A DNA stretch of 49,497 nucleotides from an uncultured Fibrobacter sp. (GTDB lineage: Bacteria > Fibrobacterota > Fibrobacteria > Fibrobacterales > Fibrobacteraceae), in contig CAMUYW010000018.1 in NCBI GenBank assembly GCA_947165045.1, positions 1 to 49,497 of the forward strand, written 5' to 3'. Every line of letters starts with the position of its first letter. Within the stretch, counting starts at the first letter, position 1. The position numbers were made by a program, and so were the translations under genes. Under the pieces are notes generated by a model. That model worked only from the letters and a program-made list of their open reading frames with translations. It ran no database searches and was not told the DNA's origin. Shown one piece after another: positions 7,649 to 16,856 of this stretch.

Positions 7649-8644
7649 CTATTTTACGGAGACGCTTTTCATGGCGCTGCCTTGCTTGACCATGTAAACG
7701 CCTGCGTTATGGAACTTGTTTTTGATGGCCTTGTTTAAGCTAGCGCCTTGCGTGATGCTGACGGTCCCGAGGAATTTGCCTTGCATATCGAAAACCTGTA
7801 AATTTTGATTTGAGATTGCCGCAAATTTCGGAGCGTGTAATGCTGTGGTGCTTGCTTCGCCGGTGTAGACTTTCGCGTAGGCGAAATCGATGGTACCGGA
7901 GGCATTTCCGTTTTCGGGGTACTGGCCAGCTTCGCCGAGGACTTTAGCTTCGTACATGGAATTGCCTAGTTCAAGACCAAGGCTCTTCCAACCGTCAAAA
8001 TGCGCCGTGATGTCGATCGTTCCGCAAGAACGCTTGCTCTTGCGCACACTAAAATATTGCGTGAACGGAGTATTGTCGCCTTCGATGGAACCGCGCTGGA
8101 CCTTGTCAACGTAGACTTCGTAAGTGGCGCCGTCGACGGTGATGCTGCCGCGCAAACCGCATTCATCGCAGCCTTCAGTCGATTTGCCGATCCAGTTCGG
8201 ACGATACGGGCTCCAGTTATCAACGATGTACCATTCGATGAGCGGATCTTGCGACCAACCGTAAACACCGATGTAGGAGTAGGTCACGTTGGAGTAAGTG
8301 GAGAATTTGGGATCGGTCAGCTTGAAGTCGGCATAAAGATGGCCGAGGTCGGTGTACTTGAGCCCGCTATTCATGCCGTAGCGGATGCCTTCGCGGCAGA
8401 GGTAATCGTTCACGTTGCTGAATTCGCAAGAGAACGAGCCGTCGGTATAGAATGTGGCGGAATTGTTGCCCGCATCAGCCCACAATTCGTAATTGTAGCT
8501 GCCGATGTCGTTGATGTCGTTGCTTGTGACAACGGTGCTCTCGCCGCTATGTGTTGCTGTATTGCAAAAATCCTGAGCAAAAGCGGTAGAGGCAAAAACG
8601 GAAAGACCGAAAGCGAGAACGATGTTAGACTTAAAATTTTTCAT
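7649..8644 (-). CDS. Secreted GH11 endo-1,4-beta-xylanase
   Basis: 331 residues from the ATG at 8644, which follows AGGAGC; an earlier ATG lacks a site. A signal peptide (MKNFKSNIVLAFGLSVFASTAFA) precedes a GH11 jelly-roll domain (about 25-265). The nucleophile is Glu in DPLIEWYIVDNW (about residue 137) and the acid/base Glu lies in VLGEAGQY (about 238). The final ~55 residues (VFDMQGKFLGTV... GVYMVKQG...SVSVK) resemble a secretion/sorting tail of the type IX kind. The protein should cut xylan backbones outside the cell. Its neighbour is the tandem GH10 gene on the same strand. Confidence 0.9.
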   Translation of the reverse strand: MKNFKSNIVLAFGLSVFASTAFAQDFCNTATHSGESTVVTSNDINDIGSYNYELWADAGNNSATFYTDGSFSCEFSNVNDYLCREGIRYGMNSGLKYTDLGHLYADFKLTDPKFSTYSNVTYSYIGVYGWSQDPLIEWYIVDNWSPYRPNWIGKSTEGCDECGLRGSITVDGATYEVYVDKVQRGSIEGDNTPFTQYFSVRKSKRSCGTIDITAHFDGWKSLGLELGNSMYEAKVLGEAGQYPENGNASGTIDFAYAKVYTGEASTTALHAPKFAAISNQNLQVFDMQGKFLGTVSITQGASLNKAIKNKFHNAGVYMVKQGSAMKSVSVK

Positions 8645-8748
8645 AAAAGCTCCTTGTTTACGCTTCAAAGGTAGATAAAGGAGCGATCGCTTGGGAAAAC
8701 TTACTTGATGTAAAATTTAAAAGTGTATTAAGTGTTTTTTTTACGGAT

Positions 8749-8792
8749 GGTCAGAGTAGCTATTCTTGGCAGAATAGCCTGCTACTCTGACC
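8749..8792 (-). terminator. Long hairpin overlapping the GH10 stop codon
   Basis: A 12-bp perfect stem (GGTCAGAGTAGC / GCTACTCTGACC) encloses a second 6-bp stem (TATTCT / AGAATA). The stop codon of the GH10 gene is inside one arm. In the mRNA direction it is followed by A residues, not a T-run, so it may be a stability or processing hairpin rather than a classical terminator. Confidence 0.6.
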
Positions 8793-11061
8793 TCACGATT
8801 CCAACGCTTTGCATTTTGCCGGTAGCACGGTTGCGCAAGAAGTAGATTCCCGACGATTTCGCGGCACTTGATGTGCGAAGCGACTTTGCCGCATCATTCA
8901 AACCGTATGCCGAAAGTTTACCCAAGCGCATGCCTTGCACATCGAATACGTCATAACTCTGCAGCGTGTTCTGCTCTAAGCGAATCTTGTTGCCAATGGC
9001 GATGGGTTCATCTGGTCCTTGACCAAGTGTATCTACAGGATTGAGCGGAATGTCGCTAGTATACCACAAACTCTTGGCGTCGAGCCAGTGATCCCTAAAA
9101 TAGTCCTCGAGCCAGTCCATAGCTGGGCGATTTTCTCCATTTTTGATGAGACCGGTATTTGTGGGGGACATCCACGGCGTTTCCCCATAAATGTAGCCCC
9201 AAAGAGTAACTCCCGCGACATATTCCGATTCCATGAAGGCGGGGATATGTTCTGCAAAGCAAGCCTTCTGAAGACTATCGTCGTCTGTACCGATATTGTA
9301 CTCTGTGATAAACAGAGGTAGTTTTATTTTGTCATAAATTTTTTGAATGCCATCCCGTATTTTACTCCCTGCAATGCACTGTATCTCAGGGCCCGAGCCT
9401 TGAACCATCCAGTTACTCGCCTGTATTCCCAAAGCATCGACTGCCGCATTTTGCTCCTGGAGCTTCAGGACAAGGTCAACCATAGGGTCGTTTTCCCAAC
9501 GGCTTTCGTCATAGTCGTTGTAAATCAAGGTGGCATAAGGCCAACGTTTTCGAGCCATGTTGAAAGCTGTAGCTACGAACTTGTAGTCGCCATCATCGCC
9601 GCCAAGGACCTCGATTACATTGCTATAAGCCTCAAATCCGGAATGATAGCGTCCACTACTGTTACGGACAGCCCCGTCCACCACTTCAATCCAGTCAAGT
9701 TCAGGATAATGCTTAGCAACGGCGTCGAACCAAGCGGTAATCGCCTCCTTGGTTTCTTCGGTGCTAAGGCCATTCAGCCAGTGCGGCAGATGCGTTCCCT
9801 TCAGCAAATTGCGATAAAGGAACGGCATACGTGAATTCCATTGACTTATAACAGTCCAATCATAAACAGCATCGCATTTAGAAAAATCGTATTTACCGCG
9901 TTCCTTTTCGACAGCGCCCCATGTGCACGCGTTATCCGTAGTAATCGAATTCCAGTAGCTTTGATAATCATCGGGGATTGTTTGACCATCTACAATCACA
10001 TTGCCTAGTCTCTTTTCTGAACCAGCGGCAAAGCCTCTCCCATCGCGACGAGCTGCCAGATCCTTGAAATATTCCCTGAGCCAGGTCAAGGCAGAGCGTT
10101 CAACACCGTCTTTGATAAGGCCAGAGCAACCACCATCCAGACCATTGCAAGAAAGCCATGTTCTTCCATAAATGTATCCCCAAAGGGTTATGCCTGCAAC
10201 GTAATCCGTTTCCATCAAAAACGGTATGTGTTCCTGGTAGCATTTTTTCTGAAAATCGTCATCCATGGCTCCGACATCATACTGCGTAATGTATATCGGA
10301 AGTCCGGTTTGTTCGTGAGCTTCGCTAAGGGCGCGTTTAAGAAAGGAAAGGGGCGTACAATGTTGCCCACTCCCTTGCACGAGTGTTTCGTGGAACTGCA
10401 TTCCGTAAGCGTCAACTGGCGCCCCCTGGGCCTTTATTTTCTTGAGAAGGTCGATACCCTCTACTTTTTGCCATTGGATGGTATTGTAATCGTTATAAAT
10501 CAGAATGGCTTCTGGCCAGCGTTCTTGTGCCATCTTGAAAGCGGTCACTACAAATTCGTAGTTGCCGCTATCGCCGCCAAGTGCCTCAATCAGCTTGTTG
10601 CTAGAAAAACTGGAATGATAGTTGTTGCCGCTTTTGACGGCCTCGTTGACCACTTCAATCATTTCGAGATCGGGGTAATGTTCCTTAACGGCATCGATCC
10701 AATCTGTCCATGCTTTTTTGGTTTCGTCAACATCGAGTTTTCTTAACCACTGCGGGTTTTGCGAACCCCACAACAGGGTGTGGAACGAGAAAATAGCCTT
10801 GTTCTTTCTTGCCCAGTTATAGGCGAGGTCGCAACCGGTCCAGTCGTATTCGCCGCGCGTTTTTTCGACATGGCCCCACACGCATTCGTTCTCGGCCGTT
10901 ATCTGGTTCCAATAGGTGCCAAAGTCTTCGGGAATAGGGTCATTTTCTGTGGTAATGTTGCCCAAGAATTTTGACGCATTGTCGGCTAAAGCCGCATAGG
11001 ATAGGCCCGACGCCATAAGGGCATAAACAGACACCTTGGAAATCATCGAAAATAAACTCAT
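8782..11061 (-). CDS. Secreted tandem GH10 xylanase-like protein with reciprocally missing catalytic residues
   Basis: 759 residues: signal peptide (1-26), GH10 domain 1 (about 32-335), GH10 domain 2 (about 350-655) and a C-terminal sorting-like tail (about 690-759). Domain 1 keeps the acid/base Glu140 in EVVNEAV, HTLLWG, YNDY and QFH, but the nucleophile position reads ITQYDVG (Gln260, CAG) instead of ITE. Domain 2 keeps the nucleophile Glu587 in ITEYNIG, but the acid/base motif reads EVVDGAV (Gly463, GGG), and substrate residues are changed (HTLLW to RNLLK, QFH to QAS). Family knowledge says both glutamates are needed, so either domain alone should be impaired. It could be a xylan-binding pseudoenzyme or have an altered chemistry. 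Confidence 0.88.
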   Translation of the reverse strand: MSLFSMISKVSVYALMASGLSYAALADNASKFLGNITTENDPIPEDFGTYWNQITAENECVWGHVEKTRGEYDWTGCDLAYNWARKNKAIFSFHTLLWGSQNPQWLRKLDVDETKKAWTDWIDAVKEHYPDLEMIEVVNEAVKSGNNYHSSFSSNKLIEALGGDSGNYEFVVTAFKMAQERWPEAILIYNDYNTIQWQKVEGIDLLKKIKAQGAPVDAYGMQFHETLVQGSGQHCTPLSFLKRALSEAHEQTGLPIYITQYDVGAMDDDFQKKCYQEHIPFLMETDYVAGITLWGYIYGRTWLSCNGLDGGCSGLIKDGVERSALTWLREYFKDLAARRDGRGFAAGSEKRLGNVIVDGQTIPDDYQSYWNSITTDNACTWGAVEKERGKYDFSKCDAVYDWTVISQWNSRMPFLYRNLLKGTHLPHWLNGLSTEETKEAITAWFDAVAKHYPELDWIEVVDGAVRNSSGRYHSGFEAYSNVIEVLGGDDGDYKFVATAFNMARKRWPYATLIYNDYDESRWENDPMVDLVLKLQEQNAAVDALGIQASNWMVQGSGPEIQCIAGSKIRDGIQKIYDKIKLPLFITEYNIGTDDDSLQKACFAEHIPAFMESEYVAGVTLWGYIYGETPWMSPTNTGLIKNGENRPAMDWLEDYFRDHWLDAKSLWYTSDIPLNPVDTLGQGPDEPIAIGNKIRLEQNTLQSYDVFDVQGMRLGKLSAYGLNDAAKSLRTSSAAKSSGIYFLRNRATGKMQSVGIVRSE

Positions 11062-11191
11062 TGCGACCCCAGTTTTTTGATGGTTATAACACGTAATAAT
11101 AAAATACCTCGAAAATGTCCAAATATAACTTGCCGGGGTAAAACATCCATTGACAAAACATCTATGGACTTAGGGTTCTGGCGAACTTTTG

Positions 11192-11197
11192 TATATT
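11192..11197 (+). promoter_or_regulatory. Possible -10 element (TATATT) before LTA-synthase-like gene
   Basis: TATATT in a TTTTGTATATTTCG context, 28 bases before the likely ATG. The 164-bp gap between the divergent GH10 and transferase genes must hold both promoters; a TTGACA at 11149-11154 is not well spaced from a -10 on the plus strand. Confidence 0.35.
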
Positions 11198-11225
11198 TCG
11201 ATCGGTTCATTTTTCGTTGGATTCG

Positions 11226-13157
11226 ATGATTAAACAGCTTTTGAAAAATCCGTTTATTTTGATTACGTCTGTGGCATTTTTGTTGCAGACGATTATGCTT
11301 GTTTTGTTTTACGCCTTGCCGGACCCACTTGGGCTTTCGATGTCCGAAATGTTTGCGGGTAAAACGATTTGGCAGGTTTTTATGGCGTATGGCGCCATCC
11401 TTGTGATGTCTTCTATCTTTGCTTTTTTGAAGAGTCCGCGTGCGCTTGCTGTTTTTTACATCGTCTATTTTTTCTTTGCGGTTGCTGATTACGAAATTTT
11501 CCGTTTTAATCATCAGCGCCTTTCGTATTCGTTTATTCGCACTTATTTCCACGTTTCGAATATTACAGATGCAACGACGGTTTCGACGCTTGGCGGCGAC
11601 GGCATTGGCACGGTTCTTTGGATTGGGCTTGTGTTCATGATTCTGGCGGGTGGCATCGCGTTTTGCGTGACGTACTCGATTCGTCAAAAGCGCATGACCA
11701 TGATGGAAAAGCGTATAGCAAATCTTTCGGATAAGAAAGTTCCTGTAACTATGCTTGCTTCGGGAATTGTCCTTTCTGTGATTCCGTTGATTTTATTTAT
11801 CGCTGGTGTGCGTGGCGTAACAAATTTCCCCTTCCAAATCGATTGGCGTTTTACGCTCGGAAAGTGGACTTTAACGGCTCCTGTGTTGCACATTGCGGGC
11901 TTGGAATCCTTTGAATTTTTCCGCGATGGCTATTCGATTACGGATGAACTTGTCCATGACCTCGATGCGTTTTTGCCTGCCGATTTTGCGGGTGCTCGTC
12001 CGGATGCCAAATTCCCTGGATACCGCAATGCTTCGCAGCATGTATACAAAGCGACAAAACCGTATAACATCGTTTTTATTTTCGGCGAATCGTATAAGGG
12101 GCGCGTGCTGAACAAAATGCTCGAAGGCGATACAGCGCTTGCACCGAACTTGTGGAAAATGGCGAATGTGGGCGGGCTTTGGTTTAAAAATGCTTATAGC
12201 GGTAGCTATCCGACTGTTCGCGGAACAACTTCGACTTACCTCGGTTTCCCTTCGCATCCGAATCGCGATGTGCCTGCGTTCTATGCTTCGAACCATTTCA
12301 AAGGTTTCCAGCAATATTTGACGAATTATCATCGCGCGTACATGACGGTTTCGAATCCCGTTTTTGACCATACGTTGCCTTTTGTGGAACGTTTTTATGG
12401 CGATAATTGGCGTGTTATTGAGGACCCGAAAATCCCTGGAACTTCGGACAGTCTCGGGATGGACCTCGCTATAGAAATGCTCAATAAAATGCCGACAGAT
12501 AGCGCTTGGTTCTTGGCTGCCAATACGATTGCAACGCACATTCCGTTCTACGGCTACCCGGACAGTTACGCCGAAAAGCCCGAAGATGCGATGATGCGCT
12601 TCAAGAATGCGTTGCGTTATACGGACGAACAAATGGGGCGCTTCTTTGATGCGCTTTATGCAAGGCCCGATTTTGATCGCACTGTTGTCGTGATTCTCGG
12701 TGACCACGATACGCCTGTGGATTCTATAGATTATAAGGTGCCGCAACCGCTTGGCGTTTCGGCGGCGCAAATTTTCATTGGCATTTTCTCGCCGGATACT
12801 ACGCTTTTCAAGGGACTTGAAATTCGCGAAGATGTGGCCTCGCAGCTGGATATTGGCCCCACGATTCTGGATTTGGCGCAAGTCCGCGCTCCGAACCATT
12901 TCTGGGGTTATGATTTGCTTACCGAAAAACGCCCGGCAGAGCAGCCCGCGCTATTCTATACCCAAAACGCTTACTATCTCGGGTTCCGCGATTCCGTATT
13001 GACGGGTGGCCTTGAATCCGATGATGTGTTTAAGGGGAAGGGTGGGGCGTTCGAGCTTGTTTCGGATTCCTTGTCGCTTTCTTGGAGAGCGCATGCTGTC
13101 GGGGCTAGCAAAGTTCTGCGTTCGCTGTTGCGCAACGACAATATGTTGCCCCATTAA
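11226..13157 (+). CDS. LtaS/MdoB-type sulfatase-fold phosphoglycerol transferase, membrane bound
   Basis: 643 residues from ATG 11226 (a TTG three codons earlier is the alternative). About five N-terminal membrane segments (residues ~10-230) are followed by a periplasmic alkaline-phosphatase-fold domain (about 275-600). Motifs: metal-binding NIVFIFGESYKG, the nucleophile region AYSGSYPTVRGTTST, and VVVILGDHDTPVD. Relatives add phosphoglycerol or phosphoethanolamine to glycans or lipids, such as osmoregulated glucans in Gram-negatives. The acceptor is not identifiable. An RND-type exporter gene follows 78 bases downstream. Confidence 0.8.
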   Translation: MIKQLLKNPFILITSVAFLLQTIMLVLFYALPDPLGLSMSEMFAGKTIWQVFMAYGAILVMSSIFAFLKSPRALAVFYIVYFFFAVADYEIFRFNHQRLSYSFIRTYFHVSNITDATTVSTLGGDGIGTVLWIGLVFMILAGGIAFCVTYSIRQKRMTMMEKRIANLSDKKVPVTMLASGIVLSVIPLILFIAGVRGVTNFPFQIDWRFTLGKWTLTAPVLHIAGLESFEFFRDGYSITDELVHDLDAFLPADFAGARPDAKFPGYRNASQHVYKATKPYNIVFIFGESYKGRVLNKMLEGDTALAPNLWKMANVGGLWFKNAYSGSYPTVRGTTSTYLGFPSHPNRDVPAFYASNHFKGFQQYLTNYHRAYMTVSNPVFDHTLPFVERFYGDNWRVIEDPKIPGTSDSLGMDLAIEMLNKMPTDSAWFLAANTIATHIPFYGYPDSYAEKPEDAMMRFKNALRYTDEQMGRFFDALYARPDFDRTVVVILGDHDTPVDSIDYKVPQPLGVSAAQIFIGIFSPDTTLFKGLEIREDVASQLDIGPTILDLAQVRAPNHFWGYDLLTEKRPAEQPALFYTQNAYYLGFRDSVLTGGLESDDVFKGKGGAFELVSDSLSLSWRAHAVGASKVLRSLLRNDNMLPH

Positions 13158-13222
13158 TCTCGGTTTTCCGCTGTTCATCGGAAATTGGGTACGGCTTAGT
13201 TTAAGTAGCGTGGGAATATTAA

Positions 13223-13228
13223 TATATT
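13223..13228 (+). promoter_or_regulatory. Possible -10 element very close to the exporter start
   Basis: TATATT ends only seven bases before the ATG at 13236. If functional, the exporter mRNA would be nearly leaderless. No -35 consensus and no ribosome site are visible. Confidence 0.3.
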
Positions 13229-13235
13229 TTCACGC

Positions 13236-15863
13236 ATGAATACGAAAAAATCGTTTGCAGAAAAGTTCTCGCAGTGGTATATCCCTCTCATTTGCCGTCA
13301 TAAGTATGCGGCTTTGGCTTTCTATATTCTCCTTGCGCTCCTCCTCGCGTTCCCGATTCTTGTGAAGCCGGGACTCAAACTGGATGCAGATCTTTCGCAC
13401 CTGTTGCCCGAAGATACGCCGAGCGTGAAGGCTCTTGAAGAATCTTACGAGCGTTTCGGCAGTACCGACCGCTTCATGATTGCCATCCAGAGCGAAAGCG
13501 TTGAACTTGCTGCCGCTTTGCAGGATTCGATTCAAGACTACATCCACAAAAATTGGCAGGGTGATTTCGTTTCGACGCAGGTGGATAACGATAACCAGTT
13601 CTTCAAGGACAATGCGCTTTTGTACCTCCCGGTCAAGCATCTTGAAAACATCCGCGATAACCTCGAAGACTTGCAACTCGAAATTGGCCGCAAGAATGGC
13701 CCGCTCGTAGTCGACTTGCTCGGCGATGGAACCGCTGATTCTACAAATGGCGAAGCGACTGCAAAAAAGGAACGTGTTTGGTTCGATGCAAATTTGCCGA
13801 TGGAACTTGGCCTCCCCGAAGAAGCGGTGAGTGCCTTCGACGCATTCTTTAAAAAGAAAGAAACTGTAGAACCTGAAACTGGTAAAAAGGAATGGAACCC
13901 AAAGGCATACTTGCCGGATAGCTTGAAAAACCGCTTGATCGGTACTCCGGAACCGGATAGCACGGGCAAGATTCTCTTTAATGCGGTGGTGAATGCAAAG
14001 CTTATCAAGCCATCGACCGACTATGAATTTGTGACGAAAATTTTGGCCAAGACCGATGAACTTTTGGCTTATTTCCGCAGTAAGCAATACCCGGTGCCGA
14101 CGCGCTTTACGGTGGAAGGAACTTACGAAGGCTTGAAGGAAGTCGATGAAGTTGCAAACGACAGTATTTTCTCGTTTGGTATTAGCCTTGTTTTGATTTT
14201 CCTCTTGACCGCGTTCTTCTTCAGGAGCGTGAAGGGCCCGATTTTGGTGACGGGCTCCGTGCTTTACGCGTGCCTCCCGACGCTTGCGTTTACCGCACTT
14301 TTCTATGGCAAGTTGAATCCGTTCACGGTATTTGTCGCGTCGATTATTTTGGGTATCGGTATTGACTACTCGATTCATATTTTGGGTAACGCGCAAAAGC
14401 TTTTGAATAAGTACAGTTCTCTGGAAGAAGTTCTTGAAGAAACGCAGCGCAAGATGCTCAAGCCGTTCATCTTGGCGAGCTTCACGACGATTGCGGCTTT
14501 CCTTACGCTTTTGGTGGCACACTTCCGCGGATTCTATGAATTCGGCATTGTCGCGTCGATGGGTGTGCTTTTCAGTATGATGACATCCGTCCTCGTTTTG
14601 CCGGTGTTTGTTGCTTGCATGGGCGGTATCCCTGCGGCTCCGAATAATTCGCTTTTGCCCAAGTCTTGGAGCGAAGAGCGTATTTACGGATTTTTCAAGC
14701 ATTTGGCTTTGATCGGTTTTGTGCTTGGTGCTGTGGCGTTGTATTTTGCACCGCATGTGGACTTTGAACACAACTTGAAGAACTTGCGCCGTGTGCATAC
14801 GGACAAGGTTATTCCAGCTGCCGAAAAGAAAATTTCGACCAAGGTGACTCGCGCTACGAACCGTGCCGTGACCTCTACGCCTGCGGCTGTGATGGGCTCC
14901 AAGTCCGAACAGCTCGACAAACTTTATGACACGTTGATGATTCGACTCCATGACGAGAAGGATCCGTTGCTCGGTAGTTTCCTTACGCTTAAGAGCTTTG
15001 TGCCGCCAGCAGATTCGCAGGAAAAGCGCCTTGAAGTTATCGAAGAAATTCGCGACTTGGTCGAAGCACGCGTCTTTGACAAGGCCGAAGGCGAAGATTC
15101 TTCTAACGTGGCGACACTCCGCAAATTGGCTCAAGTCGAAAAGCCTTTTGCCGCCGAAGATGTTCCGTCTTGGACACTCGACTTGCTCCGTGAAAAAGAT
15201 GGCTCCTACGGCAAAATTGGCTTTATTTATGGCGACTTCCCGAGTTGGGATGCTCACGCATTGCACCGCTTCCAGGAACGCTATGGCAACTGGAATTTTG
15301 ATGGCGAACGCTTGCGCACGTTCTCTTCGCAGTTCATTTTGTCTGACGTGATTGAATCGGTCAAGGCCGATAGCTTTAACTTGGCCTCGGTCATTGTGCT
15401 TGTCATTTTCCTCACGCTGATTATCTCGTTCCGCAAACCGTCGATGTTCTTGGCGGGTGGTGTTTCATTTGGTATGGGCGCGCTCCTCACGCTTGGATTG
15501 CTGGGCGCTTTGACGTACTTCTTTGAATTCGGAAAAATCAGCATCTACAACGTGATTGTAATTCCGATGACGCTTGGCATTGGCATTGATGCAACGATCC
15601 ACTTTATTACTTCTTGGTGCTCCAAGTCCAATGAAGGCATGAATCTTCGCCAGCTTTTTGATACGACGGGCCGTAATGTGATGGCGAGCTCGATGACAAC
15701 AATCGCGGGCTTTGTCGGATTCCTCTTTACAACGCACCGCGGTTTGCAGGGCATAGGCCACCTTGCTTGCATGGGCATCTTTATGTTCCTTGTGACAAGT
15801 GTTATATTCTCGATGTTCCTTTGCGGTTCCTGGTTAAAGAAGAAAGACGAAAAGAAAAATTAA
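13236..15863 (+). CDS. RND/MMPL superfamily exporter
   Basis: 875 residues with the duplicated RND layout: TM1 (about 28-46), a large periplasmic loop, TM2-6 (about 310-465), TM7 (about 490-505), a second loop, and TM8-12 (about 715-865). The TM4 and TM10 signature motifs are GIGIDYSIH and GIGIDATIH. There is no partner adaptor or outer-membrane gene nearby, and the architecture is like lipid-exporting HpnN/MMPL proteins rather than tripartite drug pumps. Next to an envelope glycan/lipid transferase, export of a lipid to the outer membrane is a reasonable inference. Confidence 0.85.
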   Translation: MNTKKSFAEKFSQWYIPLICRHKYAALAFYILLALLLAFPILVKPGLKLDADLSHLLPEDTPSVKALEESYERFGSTDRFMIAIQSESVELAAALQDSIQDYIHKNWQGDFVSTQVDNDNQFFKDNALLYLPVKHLENIRDNLEDLQLEIGRKNGPLVVDLLGDGTADSTNGEATAKKERVWFDANLPMELGLPEEAVSAFDAFFKKKETVEPETGKKEWNPKAYLPDSLKNRLIGTPEPDSTGKILFNAVVNAKLIKPSTDYEFVTKILAKTDELLAYFRSKQYPVPTRFTVEGTYEGLKEVDEVANDSIFSFGISLVLIFLLTAFFFRSVKGPILVTGSVLYACLPTLAFTALFYGKLNPFTVFVASIILGIGIDYSIHILGNAQKLLNKYSSLEEVLEETQRKMLKPFILASFTTIAAFLTLLVAHFRGFYEFGIVASMGVLFSMMTSVLVLPVFVACMGGIPAAPNNSLLPKSWSEERIYGFFKHLALIGFVLGAVALYFAPHVDFEHNLKNLRRVHTDKVIPAAEKKISTKVTRATNRAVTSTPAAVMGSKSEQLDKLYDTLMIRLHDEKDPLLGSFLTLKSFVPPADSQEKRLEVIEEIRDLVEARVFDKAEGEDSSNVATLRKLAQVEKPFAAEDVPSWTLDLLREKDGSYGKIGFIYGDFPSWDAHALHRFQERYGNWNFDGERLRTFSSQFILSDVIESVKADSFNLASVIVLVIFLTLIISFRKPSMFLAGGVSFGMGALLTLGLLGALTYFFEFGKISIYNVIVIPMTLGIGIDATIHFITSWCSKSNEGMNLRQLFDTTGRNVMASSMTTIAGFVGFLFTTHRGLQGIGHLACMGIFMFLVTSVIFSMFLCGSWLKKKDEKKN

Positions 15864-15873
15864 TGGCTGAGTT

Positions 15874-16782
15874 ATGAGTAAGATAAATACGATTGTCGTT
15901 GCTGGCGGAACGCATGGCAATGAACGTACAGGTGTGAGTTTAGTCGAAAAGTGGCTGGCTCATCCTGAATGTTACAATACGATTTGTAAATCGGCGAAAG
16001 TTGATGTTGTGCTTGCGAACCCGGAGGCGGTTCGTCTCAATCGCCGTTACCGCGATCATGACTTGAATCGCGCTTTTTCGCAGACTTGCTTGGACATGTC
16101 GGTGGAACCGGCGCAGTATGAATTCCGCAGGGCTCGCGAACTCAATAAGTTGTATGGCCCGAAGGGTGCTGACACGCGCACGGACTTGATTCTGGATGTG
16201 CACAATACGGGTGCGAACATGGGCTATTGCTTGATTCTTTCGACCCGCGATCCGTTCACGATGAAGGCTTCGGCAGTGCTCACGCAGGAATTCGAAGATG
16301 CTTGGATTTATTACCAGCCCGAAGAACGTAGCGCGTCGCCGTACTTTGGAACAGTCGCCAAAGCGGATGTTTGCATTGAAATTGGCCCGCAGCAGCATGG
16401 AACGCTGAATGCCGAAATTTTTGAACGCTCCGAAAAACTTGTAAAACGTTATTTGGAACTTGCTGAAGAATGGAACCGCGGCGAACTGCAAAAGCGTGAA
16501 CCGATTGAAGTTGACGTTTATACGCAGTTGCGCGATTTGGGCTACCCGAAGCCGCAAGGCGGTGGCGCAATCCAGGCGATGATCCACCCTGAATTGAACG
16601 GACACGATTACCGTGAACTCAAGAAGGGCGACAAGCTTTTCCGCACGTTCGATGGCAAGGACATTCTGTTCGAAGGTGAACCGGACGGTCGCAGCGTCTA
16701 TCCGATTTTCATCAACGAACCCGCGTACTACGAAAAAGACATCGCCATGAGCCTCACCGTGAAAACGATTGAGAAGTGGTAA
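15874..16782 (+). CDS. Aspartoacylase-like zinc carboxypeptidase (AstE/AspA family)
   Basis: 302 residues, the typical length for aspartoacylases, which hydrolyse N-acyl-aspartate to aspartate and a carboxylate. Zinc ligands His and Glu lie in AGGTHGNERTG near the N-terminus and His in LDVHNTGANMG (about 108). Conserved RDHDLNRAF and the general-base region IEIGPQQHG (about residues 170-180) are present. It begins ten bases after the exporter stop and is probably on the same transcript. The physiological acyl-amino acid is unknown. Confidence 0.85.
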   Translation: MSKINTIVVAGGTHGNERTGVSLVEKWLAHPECYNTICKSAKVDVVLANPEAVRLNRRYRDHDLNRAFSQTCLDMSVEPAQYEFRRARELNKLYGPKGADTRTDLILDVHNTGANMGYCLILSTRDPFTMKASAVLTQEFEDAWIYYQPEERSASPYFGTVAKADVCIEIGPQQHGTLNAEIFERSEKLVKRYLELAEEWNRGELQKREPIEVDVYTQLRDLGYPKPQGGGAIQAMIHPELNGHDYRELKKGDKLFRTFDGKDILFEGEPDGRSVYPIFINEPAYYEKDIAMSLTVKTIEKW

Positions 16783-16790
16783 GTATTATT

Positions 16791-16817
16791 GTCATTCCCG
16801 CGTAGGCGGGAATCTCC
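16791..16817. repeat. Palindromic repeat, family A (CATTCCCGC...GCGGGAAT)
   Basis: ATTCCCGC and GCGGGAAT separated by GTAG, preceded by GTC and followed by CTCC. The same unit occurs near 17740 and 31216. Located just after the aspartoacylase stop, it may also act as a transcript end. Confidence 0.8.
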
Positions 16818-16856
16818 TTTAAAAAAGTTATTATTGTGGTGTAAAAGGAATAATTT

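Noticed and set aside
11871..12899. 342-codon minus-strand frame
   Set aside because: Antisense to the LTA-synthase-like gene; composition typical of a shadow frame.
13230..15266. 678-codon open frame on the minus strand
   Set aside because: It is exactly opposite the RND exporter, is Arg/His-rich and has no domain pattern: a shadow of biased codon use.
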